From the NCBI GenBank assembly GCA_041477815.1, contig JBGOUV010000137.1, positions 1 to 15,564 of the forward strand: DNA of 15,564 nucleotides, written 5' to 3'. The notes beneath the pieces are model-generated. The model was not told the origin of the DNA. It saw only the letters and a list, made by a program, of their open reading frames with translations, and made no database searches. How positions within the stretch are numbered: the first letter of the stretch is position 1; every line of letters starts with the position of its first letter. A program made the translations under genes and the position numbers. The stretch comes from JBGOUV01 sp041477815. Its GTDB lineage: Bacteria > Acidobacteriota > Terriglobia > Bryobacterales > JACQDG01. Shown piece by piece: positions 7,039 through 15,046 of the stretch.

Positions 7039-10000
7039 ATGAGCGCGCCTATACGCTGGGCAAGTCTGTTTCTGATCCTGCTGGCCAGCGCCGGCTCCCT
7101 CCAGTCTCAGGTGGCCACGGGCAACATACGCGGCACCGTGGTCGATTCCACCGAAGCCGTAATCCCCGGCGCCACCGTCACCCTCACCAACGTCGAGCGG
7201 GGCGTTACCCGCGTGGTCAATACCAACGACCGTGGGGACTTTGACGCCGCCTTCATGCCTCTGGGCGAATACCAGGTTTCGGCGGAGATACGCGGCTTCC
7301 AGAAGAAGGTGCTGAACGGCATCCAGCTTCAGGTGGACCAGACCGCCGTCCTCCGCATCAGCCTCCAGCCCGGCGCTGTCACCGAGACCGTGGTGGTGCA
7401 GTCGGCGTCCCCGCTGCTCGATGCCCAAACCGCGTCGCTCGGCCAGGTCATCGAGAACCGCCGGATTATCGAACTGCCGCTCAACGGCCGCAATCCGTTC
7501 CTCCTGGGACTGCTGGCCGGCGGCACCACTCCCTTTCGGGGACTGGCCACGAATCTTCCCTTCATCGCCGGGGGCGGCCGTCACTCCGCCAACGACATCC
7601 TCCTCGACGGCATTGACGACAACATCCGGAACTTCGCCGGCAACGTCGGACGCAATGGCGTCTCGTACATTCCCTCCGTCGATGCCGTCCAGGAATTCAA
7701 GGTGAAGACCAACAACTTCGCCGCCGAATACGGCCACTCGGCGGGCTATACGATGAACGTCACCATCAAGTCCGGAGCGAACGAGTTCCACGGCTCGGCC
7801 TTCGAGTTTCTCCGCAACGACAGGCTCGACGCCAATAACTTCGTCTCCAACTTTGCCGGCCGCCCCAAGGCCAAGTTTCGGCAAAATCAATTTGGCGGCA
7901 CCTTCGGCGGACCCCTGGTGGTCCCCGGTTACAACGGCCGCAACCGGACGTTTTTCTTCGGCGACCTGGAGGCCACGCGCATCCGCCAGGCCGCCGGCTC
8001 TTCGCTCTCCGACGTGGCCCCGGCCTCCTTCCGCTCCGGCGACTTCTCCCGCTCCACGCGCCGCATCTACGACCCGGCGAGCCGCAGCCTCGATCCCGCT
8101 ACCGGCGTGGTGCGGGCCGAGCTGTTTCCCAACCAGGTCATCCCCTCCGGCCGCCTGGATCCCACCGTCCTGGAGGTGCAGAAACTCCTCCCGCTGCCCA
8201 ATGTCGGCGCCCAGGAATCGGCCTCGCGGAACTTCCTGGCCACTTCGCCCCGGGAGTTGAATCGCACCCAGGGCGACTTCCGCATCGACCACCGCCTGCG
8301 GGAGAACAACAACCTGATGTTCCGAGGGTCGGTCTCCCAACAGGCGCAGCCCAATCAGGGCGCGTTCATCTATAGCCCGCAGACCAGCTTCTTCAATACC
8401 CGCAACTTCGTCCTCAGCGACATTCACATCTTCCGCCCCAACCTGGTAAACGAGTTTCGTTTCGGGTACAACCGCTCCAACTCCTCCCAGATCGCCCTCA
8501 AGCTGGACGAGTCCATCGCTTTTGCCGCCAAGAACGGGCTCCAGTCCGGCCCCCTCATCGGTTTTCCCAGTATTGGTTGGAGTTTCTCCGGCGATTCGTT
8601 CGGCCAGGCGCAGTTCACGGGCTTCGGCGCCGCCGGCTCCAACCCCACCTTCGAGAACTCCTTCCAGTGGGCCGACCACGTCAGCATCATCGCCGGAAAC
8701 CACACTATGAAGACCGGCGTAGAGATCCGCCGCTTCCGCTTCGACCATCTGCCCGGCTACCCCACCCGTGCCACGGTGTACTTCGGCGCCACATTCACCT
8801 CCAACGCCTCCGTGACCCAGGAGACCGGACTCCCCTACGCCGATTTCCTCCTCGGGTTCCCCGCCCGAGCCGAAGGCGAGAATCAAATTGACTGGTCCCG
8901 CCAGCGCGACCTCTACGGCGGCGGCTACCTGCAGGACGATTGGAAGATCACGCGCCGCCTGACCCTCAACCTCGGTCTCCGCTACGACCTCTACACCCAG
9001 CCCGTCGACGCGCTCGACCGCGGCGGCGTCTTCGATCCCGACAGTCTTTCCAGCCTGGGCCGCCGGGGCATCTACCGCGTGCCCGGGAAGGACGGGTTCT
9101 CCCGGGCCATCGTGAGAGGCCATCACAAGAACCTCGCCCCCCGCTTCGGATTCGCCTACCAGGCCACGCCGAGGTTCGTGGTCCGAGGCGGTTACGGCAT
9201 CTTCTTCAGCCAGCGCGAGCAGAACCGCCACGTCACCGAGCTGGCCAACACCCCGCTGAACTTTCGGATCGTCACCACGCCCCCGGTGACCCCGCAGCGC
9301 ACGGTCACGCCGCTGTTCCGCTTCAACAGCCCCTTCGCCGTCGAGTCCTCCCTCGATCCCAATTTCAGCCGCTACGACGCCACCCGCCCGCTCGCCGTCC
9401 AGTTCATGGCCTCCGACATCGACAATTCCCGTTTCCCCACGCTCCACCAGGCCAATCTGTCTCTGCAGTACGAGTTCACCCCCGGACTGCTGGTGGAGGC
9501 TTCCTATGCCGGCGCGCGTGGCCTGCGCTGGGTCCAACGGATGGAGGCGAACTCGGTCCGCTTCGAGGACGCGCTGGCCGGCCGCAACCGCCAGCAGGAC
9601 CGTCCCTTCCCCTACGTCGAGCAGACCATCTCCATCGACCGCGCCGTTGTGAACAGTTGGTATCAGTCCTTCAATCTGCGCGTGGAGCGCCGCTTCTCCC
9701 GGGGGCTGACCTTCCTCACCAACTACACCATCTCCAAGAGCACGCAGAGCGGCGACTCCGGGTCGAGCCAGTTCGACCAGGAAGGTTCCACCCGGCCCAT
9801 GGACCCCTTCAACCCCAAGGGCGAGCGCGGTCTCGCCCCCACCGACATCCCCCAGAAGCTATCCCTCAGCGCGCTGTACGAGCTTCCCATCAAGGGGCGC
9901 CTCCTCGGCGGCTGGCAAGTCAACGGCATCCTCACCCTGCGCTCCGGTTTTCCCAGCGACATCCGCGTGGCCAGCACCCCGCCGACTTTCACCACGCTCA

Positions 10001-10389
10001 ACCGGCCCAATCGCGTCCTGGGCGAGTCCGTGCTGGTGTCGAATCCCGGCTTTGACCAGTTCTTCAACCCGCGGGCCTTTACGGTGCCTCCGACCACACC
10101 CGATTTCCGAGGCGCTGCCGTCCGCACTTACGGCAATGCCGGCCGCAACATTCTCCGCGGCCCCAGCTCCCGCAACCTGGATCTGTCGCTGTTCAAGAGT
10201 TTCCGCACCACCGATAAAACCACCCTGCAATTCCGCGCCGAGGCCTTTAACCTGAGCAACACCCCGACCTTCGAGCTGCCGAGCGCCCGGACCGCGGCCC
10301 TCACCGTCGGCGACCCCGCCTTCGGCAGGCTCTCCAGTTCTCAAACCGTCGGCCGCCAGCTCCAGTTCGGCCTGAAGTTCCTTTTCTGA
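7039..10389 (+). CDS. Oar-like TonB-dependent receptor, complete
   Basis: 1116 residues, complete. A signal peptide (1 to about 23, hydrophobic LFLILLASAG, cleavage near LQS|QVA) leads into a carboxypeptidase-regulatory-like domain (about 27-112: GNIRGTVVDSTEAVIPGATV, GEYQVSAEIRGF, VLRISLQPGAVTE). A plug follows (about 115-245) with ELPLNGRNPF (145-154), LLDGIDDN (188-195) and EYGHSAG (230-236). The barrel runs from GGPLVVPG (290-297) to the end, with YLQDDWKITRRLTLNLGLRY, FGFAYQATPRFVVRGGYGIF and NILRGPSSRNLDLSLFKSF near the C-terminus, and a terminal phenylalanine (LKFLF). The architecture is that of the Myxococcus Oar-type receptors that are greatly expanded in Acidobacteriota; the ligand is unknown. 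Its stop is one base before the alternative GTG of the ThuA gene, so the two form one transcript. It shares family blocks with the receptor at the left edge but is not a close copy. Expression is probably driven by the TTGACA promoter at 6972. Confidence 0.95.
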   Translation: MSAPIRWASLFLILLASAGSLQSQVATGNIRGTVVDSTEAVIPGATVTLTNVERGVTRVVNTNDRGDFDAAFMPLGEYQVSAEIRGFQKKVLNGIQLQVDQTAVLRISLQPGAVTETVVVQSASPLLDAQTASLGQVIENRRIIELPLNGRNPFLLGLLAGGTTPFRGLATNLPFIAGGGRHSANDILLDGIDDNIRNFAGNVGRNGVSYIPSVDAVQEFKVKTNNFAAEYGHSAGYTMNVTIKSGANEFHGSAFEFLRNDRLDANNFVSNFAGRPKAKFRQNQFGGTFGGPLVVPGYNGRNRTFFFGDLEATRIRQAAGSSLSDVAPASFRSGDFSRSTRRIYDPASRSLDPATGVVRAELFPNQVIPSGRLDPTVLEVQKLLPLPNVGAQESASRNFLATSPRELNRTQGDFRIDHRLRENNNLMFRGSVSQQAQPNQGAFIYSPQTSFFNTRNFVLSDIHIFRPNLVNEFRFGYNRSNSSQIALKLDESIAFAAKNGLQSGPLIGFPSIGWSFSGDSFGQAQFTGFGAAGSNPTFENSFQWADHVSIIAGNHTMKTGVEIRRFRFDHLPGYPTRATVYFGATFTSNASVTQETGLPYADFLLGFPARAEGENQIDWSRQRDLYGGGYLQDDWKITRRLTLNLGLRYDLYTQPVDALDRGGVFDPDSLSSLGRRGIYRVPGKDGFSRAIVRGHHKNLAPRFGFAYQATPRFVVRGGYGIFFSQREQNRHVTELANTPLNFRIVTTPPVTPQRTVTPLFRFNSPFAVESSLDPNFSRYDATRPLAVQFMASDIDNSRFPTLHQANLSLQYEFTPGLLVEASYAGARGLRWVQRMEANSVRFEDALAGRNRQQDRPFPYVEQTISIDRAVVNSWYQSFNLRVERRFSRGLTFLTNYTISKSTQSGDSGSSQFDQEGSTRPMDPFNPKGERGLAPTDIPQKLSLSALYELPIKGRLLGGWQVNGILTLRSGFPSDIRVASTPPTFTTLNRPNRVLGESVLVSNPGFDQFFNPRAFTVPPTTPDFRGAAVRTYGNAGRNILRGPSSRNLDLSLFKSFRTTDKTTLQFRAEAFNLSNTPTFELPSARTAALTVGDPAFGRLSSSQTVGRQLQFGLKFLF

Positions 10390-10393
10390 GGTG
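10388..10393 (+). promoter_or_regulatory. RBS overlapping the receptor stop, sets the ThuA start
   Basis: GAGGTG overlaps the last two bases of the receptor TGA and lies 6 nt before ATG 10400. This makes the ATG preferable to the in-frame GTG at 10391, which is itself part of this site, and implies coupling of ThuA translation to receptor termination. Confidence 0.6.
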
Positions 10394-10399
10394 AAACCG

Positions 10400-11149
10400 A
10401 TGCGAAACATCCTGTTTGTCTTGCTAGTAGCCGGCCCGCTCGCGGCGGCCGATATGCCCAGCCAGGTCTCCAAACCCTACGGCTCCGCCCAGCGGCCCCG
10501 CGCCCTGGTGGTGGTCGGCGACCGCTACCACAGCCCGGTCCTGATGCGCGACGGTCTCGCCGCGGCCCTGCTGCACGAGAACCTCCCCGCCACGTTTATT
10601 GAGGAAGTCACCGCGCTCAACCGCGCCTCGCTCGCCCAGCACCAGTTGCTCATCATGGCCCGCAACGGCCGCTACTGGCCCCAGGGCTATACCAAGCCGC
10701 AGGCCCACTGGATGACCGACGAGCAGCAGAAAGCGGTCTGGGATTTCGTCCAAAACGGCGGCGGCGTCCTGGCCATGCACAACGCCCACACCGCCTATCC
10801 GCCCGGCGGCCTCTACTACCAGCTCTTTGGCGGCGATTTCGGCGGCCACCCCAAGCCCTACACCTTCACCATCCGCATCACCAACCCGCACCACCCCATC
10901 ACCGCGGGCGTGGAGGATTACGAGATCTTCGACGAGCAGCACACTTCCAAGTACTCGCTGGACGAGGAACACCTGCTGATGCGCAACATCGCCCGCGACA
11001 ACCTGGAAGCCCCCGCCGGCTGGTGGCGGGAAATGGGGAAAGGGCGCTTCTGCTATCTATCCCCCGGACATACGCCGGAGGCCCTCAACCACCCCATGAC
11101 CCAGCGCCTCATCCGCAACGCCGCCCGCTGGCTGCTGCGACTGGAGTAG
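10400..11149 (+). CDS. ThuA-domain (trehalose-utilisation-like) exported protein
   Basis: 249 residues from the ATG at 10400. Residues 1 to about 17 (MRNILFVLLVAGPLAAA) form a signal peptide, so the protein is likely periplasmic. The rest is one ThuA-like, class I glutamine-amidotransferase-like fold: ALVVVGDRYHSP (35-46), LLIMARNGRYWP (83-94), WDFVQNGGGVLAMHNA (114-129), GGDFGGHPKP (144-153), HHPITAGVEDYEIFDEQH (164-181) and GKGRFCYLSPGHTPEAL (213-229). The GGHP and GKGRxxYLxxGH blocks are typical of the family. ThuA proteins are linked to sugar (trehalose/maltose) and ketoglucoside metabolism, but biochemistry is limited. It begins 10 nt after the receptor stop, suggesting that it acts in the periplasm on the compound the receptor imports; that link is inference. 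An alternative GTG at 10391 would add only three residues. It converges with the DUF433/DUF5615 pair. Confidence 0.88.
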   Translation: MRNILFVLLVAGPLAAADMPSQVSKPYGSAQRPRALVVVGDRYHSPVLMRDGLAAALLHENLPATFIEEVTALNRASLAQHQLLIMARNGRYWPQGYTKPQAHWMTDEQQKAVWDFVQNGGGVLAMHNAHTAYPPGGLYYQLFGGDFGGHPKPYTFTIRITNPHHPITAGVEDYEIFDEQHTSKYSLDEEHLLMRNIARDNLEAPAGWWREMGKGRFCYLSPGHTPEALNHPMTQRLIRNAARWLLRLE

Positions 11150-11164
11150 GGTTATTGTTAGCCC

Positions 11165-11191
11165 GGCCCCGTCACCTGTGGCGGCGAGGCC
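11165..11191. terminator. Imperfect hairpin in the convergent gap
   Basis: GGCCCCGTCACC (11165-11176) faces GGCGGCGAGGCC (11180-11191) across the loop TGT. As minus-strand RNA the 12-bp stem has two G-U pairs and one mismatch; as plus-strand RNA it has two mismatches. No T tract follows on either strand, so a terminator role is uncertain. The remainder of this 90-bp gap shows nothing recognisable. Confidence 0.3.
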
Positions 11192-11239
11192 ATAGGGATG
11201 ACCGAGTTCAGATTGCGCCCGTTTGCAAGAGGCGGCCGA

Positions 11240-11581
11240 TCAGGGAGACGGCCAGGACTGGGCCGTCCCAGGAACTGGGCGAATCGGACTTCGCTCCCAA
11301 GCACGCTCGAACTCTTCCAGGAGCTGCGGTCCCCGAAGCTGAGGGATGGTGATCAGGATCACGCTGAACTGAGGAAAGCGCTTTAGAGCCCGCGCGGCGG
11401 ACTCGCTGGAGAGTCGGTCTCGCGTCAGCACGGCGGTGAAACCGGCCTGCACCGCCGCCCCTACCAATTCGCCAATCGTGAGAGCGTTCCAACCGCGCGA
11501 TTCCGCCGGGTGCGCCCGAATGCCGAACTTGCCCAGGGTCGCGGCCACCCGCAGCGGCATGTTCACGTCAAGCAGCCACAT
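11240..11581 (-). CDS. DUF5615 PIN-like protein, predicted toxin
   Basis: 113 residues matching the DUF5615 (Mut7-C-like PIN) family. The N-terminal MWLLDVNMPLRVAATLGKFG (1-20) gives the conserved DxN acidic pair. GWNALTIGELVGAAVQAGFT (30-49) replaces the usual Gxx-L-D-xx-L-xx-A helix, and VLTRDRLSS (51-59) gives the TxD/TRD motif that completes the PIN acidic site. PHILITIPQLR-type strands follow, and the proline-rich tail is variable. Proteins of this family are usually encoded directly after a DUF433 gene and are predicted RNase toxins; activity is inferred. Here the ATG lies 14 nt inside the end of the DUF433 gene, a typical coupled arrangement. One oddity is that the aspartate usual in the middle motif (LxDxEL) is threonine here (LTIGEL), which could weaken catalysis. 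Confidence 0.85.
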   Translation of the reverse strand: MWLLDVNMPLRVAATLGKFGIRAHPAESRGWNALTIGELVGAAVQAGFTAVLTRDRLSSESAARALKRFPQFSVILITIPQLRGPQLLEEFERAWERSPIRPVPGTAQSWPSP

Positions 11582-11813
11582 TCGGAGCGTCCAGCAGTTC
11601 CGATGCGACTTTCATGACCTCGGGGACCGCTTCGTGCGGAAACGAACCGTAGGTCTCCTCAATCTCCTCGACGCTCATGCCCTCCGCCAGACAGGACAGG
11701 ACAAACGAAACGGAGAACCTGGTGCCCCGGATGGCTAGTTTACCCCCCAGTAGTTCTGGGTCCGCAACGATCCAGCGGTAATTCCGAAAAGGGGCCAGTT
11801 CGCGATTTTCCAT
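11568..11813 (-). CDS. DUF433 antitoxin-like DNA-binding protein (paired)
   Basis: 81 residues with the DUF433 core: DPELLGGKLAIRGTRFSVSF (18-37), then VLSCLAEGMSVEEIEETYG, which forms the family's helix-turn-helix-like segment. The C-terminal part (SFPHEAVPEVMKVASELL) is diverged from the usual LxxEDIxAAxxYA. It is probably an antitoxin and autorepressor for the DUF5615 gene it overlaps by 14 nt (bases ATGTGGCTGCTTGA are shared). It starts 20 nt after the stop of the CRTAC1 gene with only a weak AGG ribosome site, so it may be read from the longer transcript or from a promoter inside CRTAC1. Confidence 0.87.
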   Translation of the reverse strand: MENRELAPFRNYRWIVADPELLGGKLAIRGTRFSVSFVLSCLAEGMSVEEIEETYGSFPHEAVPEVMKVASELLDAPNVAA

Positions 11814-11833
11814 CTCAAGCCTGTCTCGTACCT

Positions 11834-13594
11834 TCAGAGTTTACCACCGGTTCCCTGCTTCAGCACCACCACCCGGTCCGCCTGGATCTTCTCCCACCTC
11901 TCCTTCGACCCGTCCGGCCACTCCACCACCACGGCCTGCACCTCCGGCTTATCGCCCAGCCCAAAATGCACCCGAACGTCGCTGGCGGCCAGGTAGCTCC
12001 CATCGGTATGGACCCGCCGGACGAGCGGCTTCTCCCCCGCCCGCAGGACCACCACCTTGGCCCCCATTCCGTCGCGATTCGACCGGACCCCCTCCACCCG
12101 CACCTGCAACCAATGCTTTCGCGAGCCTGCCCCGTTGAGCAGGAGCCGGACCGGACCGTTATTGTTGGTCACCAGGATATCGACATCACCATCATTATCA
12201 ATATCGCCGAACGCCGCCGCCCGGCCTACCTCCGCCAGCTCCAGCGCCGGTCCCGCCTGGCCGGTCACGTCGCGCAGCTTGCCGTCCGCCTCGTGGTGGA
12301 AAAGCTGGTTGCGCTGCTGGAAGGGGTACGGCGTCCCGCGCAGCGCCTCCACGATGGTCACCCCGCCGTTGGCGGCGAACAGATCCAGCAGACCGTCATT
12401 GTCGTAGTCAAACCAACCGACCCCGAACCCGGTGAACTGCAAACTCGGATGATGTACCCCCAGCTCCATCGAAGCGTCGGAAAAGTTTCCCTTGCCGTCG
12501 TTGCGGTAGAGCGTGCTGCCCTCGCGGGCCAGGTTGGTGACCAGCACGTCCGGGGCGCCGTCGCCGTCGAAGTCCTCCGCGGCGACGCCCATACCCGCCC
12601 GGGCCACCCCGTCGGCGCTGTAGGCGGCGCCCGACATCAGCCCCTTCTCCTCGAAGGTCCCGTCGCCCCGGTTGATCCACAGCAGGTTGGCGGCGCCGTC
12701 GTTGGCCACGTAGATATCCACCCAACCGTCCCCGTTGAAGTCCGCCGCCACCACGCCCAGCCCCGGCCCCACCGCCGCCCCGATGCCCGCCGCCACCGTC
12801 ACGTCGGTGAACTTCCCGTTGCCGTCGTTGCGGAACAGCCGGTCCGGCGACGGCTGGTACGCCTTAGGAGTACAGTAGTCCCGCTCCCCGGCCGGATCGA
12901 AGCAATCCTTGTTCCCGCGCAGCGTGAAGTCCAGGTAGTTGGTTACATACAGGTCCAGGTAGCCGTCGCGGTTGTAATCCAGCCAGGCGGCGCTGGCGCT
13001 CCAGCGCCCGTCGCCCACTCCGGCCTGCTTGGTGACGTCGGTAAATGTGCCGTTGCCGTTGTTCCGGTACAGGACATTCGACCCGTAGCCCGTGACGTAG
13101 AGGTCCGGATACCCGTCGTTGTTGTAGTCCCCCACCGCCACGCCCATGCCATACCCGACGTGCCCCACGCCCGCCTGCTCGGTGACGTCGGTGAATCGCA
13201 ACTGCCCGCTCGGGATCAGCTCATTGCGAAACAGACGGTTGCCCGGCTTCCATCCCGCCGGTGGCGGAAACTTCGCCTCCGACGGCTTCTTCCCCCCCTC
13301 CAGCATCGTCCCCTGGATGAGGTACACGTCCAGATCCCCGTCCCCGTCGTAATCGAACAGCGCCACCCCGGCCCCCATGATCTCAGGCATGTAATACTTT
13401 CCGGTGGCGCCGGTGAAGTGGGTGAACGCCAGCCCCGTTTCCGCGGCCACCTCGCGAAAGAGGGGCGGCGTGCTCTTCGCCTGCTGGCGCGGGCCCGAGC
13501 AGCCCAGGAAAAAGGCAAAGCCAAAGGCAACCATCCATCGGCAAGTATTTTTGATTCTTAATCTTTGCCTCTTGCCTTTTGATTTGCCTTTCAT
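11834..13594 (-). CDS. CRTAC1-family FG-GAP/ASPIC lipoprotein
   Basis: 586 residues. A basic N-terminus (MKGKSKGKRQRLRIKN) and a hydrophobic MVAFGFAFFLG lead to Cys32 in a lipobox-like FLGC, so it is probably a lipoprotein. The body is a seven-bladed VCBS/FG-GAP propeller, with seven calcium-type DxDxDGxxD loops at about 81, 156, 206, 285, 341, 396 and 464 (for example DYDGDGDLD and DFNGDGWVD). Recurring LFRNxGxGxFTDVTxxAGxG linkers separate the blades. An ASPIC/UnbV domain ends the protein (about 493-575: HWLQVRVEGVRSNRDGMGAK, GSYLAASDVRVHFGLG, VVEWPDGSKERW). This architecture is abundant in Acidobacteriota and Planctomycetes; proposed roles are carbohydrate or cell-surface binding, unproven. 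ATG 13594 overlaps the TPR gene stop as ATGA and has a GGAGGGGGGAG purine run just before it. The A-rich first 30 codons differ from the rest and contain an inverted repeat, so the N-terminal extension may be recent; the ATG at codon 21 would leave too short a signal peptide. Confidence 0.9.
   Translation of the reverse strand: MKGKSKGKRQRLRIKNTCRWMVAFGFAFFLGCSGPRQQAKSTPPLFREVAAETGLAFTHFTGATGKYYMPEIMGAGVALFDYDGDGDLDVYLIQGTMLEGGKKPSEAKFPPPAGWKPGNRLFRNELIPSGQLRFTDVTEQAGVGHVGYGMGVAVGDYNNDGYPDLYVTGYGSNVLYRNNGNGTFTDVTKQAGVGDGRWSASAAWLDYNRDGYLDLYVTNYLDFTLRGNKDCFDPAGERDYCTPKAYQPSPDRLFRNDGNGKFTDVTVAAGIGAAVGPGLGVVAADFNGDGWVDIYVANDGAANLLWINRGDGTFEEKGLMSGAAYSADGVARAGMGVAAEDFDGDGAPDVLVTNLAREGSTLYRNDGKGNFSDASMELGVHHPSLQFTGFGVGWFDYDNDGLLDLFAANGGVTIVEALRGTPYPFQQRNQLFHHEADGKLRDVTGQAGPALELAEVGRAAAFGDIDNDGDVDILVTNNNGPVRLLLNGAGSRKHWLQVRVEGVRSNRDGMGAKVVVLRAGEKPLVRRVHTDGSYLAASDVRVHFGLGDKPEVQAVVVEWPDGSKERWEKIQADRVVVLKQGTGGKL
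13512..13590. repeat. Inverted GGCAAA-rich repeat over the CRTAC1 start
   Basis: AAGGCAAA-GCC-AAAGGCAA at 13512-13530 is matched in opposite orientation by TTGCCTTT-TGA-TTTGCCTT at 13572-13590. The two 8-base arms on each side are perfect and only the central three bases differ. The arms are 41 nt apart, and a third TTTGCCT unit lies at 13564-13570. The stretch is A/T-rich against its surroundings. It spans codons 2-28 of the CRTAC1 gene, so the mRNA could fold into a long hairpin just after the start codon. The unit resembles the TTTGCCTTTTGCC-type repeats I recognise from intergenic DNA of other bacteria. Confidence 0.7.
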
Positions 13595-15042
13595 CTCCCC
13601 CCCTCCACCACCCGCAAATCCCTCTCAATACTCCCCAAAATCTCCCCCTGCCCCATCTCCGACGCCTTGGAACGCGCCTCCCGCAAGTACCCCACCGCCT
13701 GCGACCGCCGCCCCGCCCGCGCACAAGCCGCGCCCATCGCATAGAGGTACCCGGCGGCGGCCGGTCCCTCCTCGCCCAGGGTCTGCTGGAAGTGGGCGAT
13801 GGCTTCCTCGGTTCGCCCCCGGTTCAGCAGCAGCCGCCCCAACTGAAAATGCGCCAGCCGGTAATTGGGCCGGCTCTCCAGCGCCGCCCGATAGTGTCGC
13901 TCCGCCAGATCCAGCTTGCCCTCCAGCATCGCCAGGAATCCCAGGTTGCCGTGGACTTCGGGGTAGTTCGGGTTGATCTCCAGCGCCTTGCGGAACGCCT
14001 CCCCCGCTTCCCGGTACCGCTTCTGTTCGAACAGCAGGACGCCGTAGTTGTAGTGGCTCTCGCCCAGGTTGGGGTCGAGCGCCACGATGGCCCGGTAGTG
14101 CTCCTCGGCCTTGGCCGGATTCCCCGCCTTGGCGTAGAGCGTGATCAGGTTCGCCCGGGCCTGGACCATGCTCGGATCCTGGGCCACCGCCTGTTCGTGC
14201 TCGGCGATCGACTCCTGCATCTTTCCGTCCGCCTCCAGACGCACCGCTCGCTTCAGATGATAGAGTGCGCTCTGGTTGAGCGCCCTTACCTCGTCCAGCA
14301 AGGCATCCGGCGCCGGCGGCCCTCCCAGCGGATCTTTCCGGTAGAGCGCCATCTCCTGCTGCGCCGGCCCGGACTCGCCCAGCTTCTGATACGCCTGTGC
14401 CAGCCCATAGTGCGCCGACCCGAACCGCGGCGCCAGCTCACAGGCTTTCCGGTAGTGCTCGATGGCCCCGGCCACGTCGCCCAGCGCGGCCCGCGCCCGG
14501 CCGGCCCCGTAGTGCGCCACCGCCGACTCCGGATGCTTCGCCGCCACCGCCCCGGACATCTCGACGCTCTCGCGCAGCTCCCCCAGCGCCAGCAGCACCT
14601 CCACCAGCTTCACGCGCGCCGGCAGGTACTCGCCGTCCAGCCGGATCGCCGCCCGCAGACTCTCGGCAGCCTCGAGATTCTTTCCCGCCGAGGCCTGCGC
14701 CGCCCCCAGCAAATAGGCCCACCGCAACTCCTTCGGCTGCAACGCCCGCGCCCGCCGGTAACACCTCTCGGCCGCTCCAAACTGGTCATAGGCATGGAGC
14801 ACCATGCCCAGCCGCCCGTTCGCTCCGGCGTCCTGGGGAGCGGCCTGCGCTTCTGCATAGGCCTTCTGGACCGGGTCCCGCGCCGCCGGCACAAATCGCT
14901 CCACCGCCAGCTTGGGAAGCTCCGGGGGCGGCGGCTCCGGTACGCCCGTCCAGCGGCAGGAGACCATGGTCAGGAACACCGCCACGGCGCCGAGCCGCGC
15001 GCGTAGGCCAGCGGTTGGTTCGCACGGGCTCCTAGCCGTCAT
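13591..15042 (-). CDS. TPR-repeat lipoprotein
   Basis: 483 residues from ATG 15042. The N-terminus (MTARSPCEPTAGLRARLGAV, then AVFLTMVSC) is a signal sequence ending in a lipobox-like MVSC at Cys29, followed by a proline-rich linker (PEPPPPELP, 35-43). From about residue 72 to 470 there are roughly ten tetratricopeptide repeats, recognisable by A-x-x-x-L-G...Y-x-x-A and ALxLxP linkers: for example AERCYRRARALQP (91-103), AIEHYRKACELAP (193-205), AEEHYRAIVALDP (312-324) and AGEAFRKALEINP (346-358). TPR solenoids bind peptides and scaffold complexes. ATG 15042 is preferred to the ATGATG at 15057-15052 because GGAG (15047-15050) lies 4 nt before it, whereas nothing suitable precedes the upstream pair. 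Its stop overlaps the CRTAC1 start (ATGA), so the two lipoproteins are made together and probably act together in the envelope. The partner and cargo are unknown. Confidence 0.88.
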   Translation of the reverse strand: MTARSPCEPTAGLRARLGAVAVFLTMVSCRWTGVPEPPPPELPKLAVERFVPAARDPVQKAYAEAQAAPQDAGANGRLGMVLHAYDQFGAAERCYRRARALQPKELRWAYLLGAAQASAGKNLEAAESLRAAIRLDGEYLPARVKLVEVLLALGELRESVEMSGAVAAKHPESAVAHYGAGRARAALGDVAGAIEHYRKACELAPRFGSAHYGLAQAYQKLGESGPAQQEMALYRKDPLGGPPAPDALLDEVRALNQSALYHLKRAVRLEADGKMQESIAEHEQAVAQDPSMVQARANLITLYAKAGNPAKAEEHYRAIVALDPNLGESHYNYGVLLFEQKRYREAGEAFRKALEINPNYPEVHGNLGFLAMLEGKLDLAERHYRAALESRPNYRLAHFQLGRLLLNRGRTEEAIAHFQQTLGEEGPAAAGYLYAMGAACARAGRRSQAVGYLREARSKASEMGQGEILGSIERDLRVVEGGR

Positions 15043-15046
15043 CGGT

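Noticed and set aside
7000..9537. An 845-codon open frame on the minus strand under the second receptor
   Set aside because: It mirrors the receptor frame codon for codon, is Gly/Val/Glu/Ala-rich without any recognisable domain, and also covers the clear promoter and signal peptide of the receptor. High GC at third positions creates such shadows.
11150..11239. Possible small RNA or extra gene in the ThuA/DUF5615 gap
   Set aside because: Only 90 bp with an imperfect hairpin, no promoter boxes and no T tract; not enough to call.
12100..13400. Recurring DNA motifs (such as GTCGTTGTTGTAGTC-like stretches) as a repeat array
   Set aside because: They simply encode the repeated propeller blades of the CRTAC1 protein; spacing follows the protein repeats and not a CRISPR-like unit.
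11966..13561. A 531-codon plus-strand frame opposite the CRTAC1 gene
   Set aside because: Its His/Val/Arg-rich repeats are the complement of the DxDxDG loops; no start context and no family resemblance.
13579..15006. A 475-codon plus-strand frame opposite the TPR gene
   Set aside because: Arg/Pro/Leu-rich shadow of TPR codons; the TPR protein on the other strand is unambiguous.
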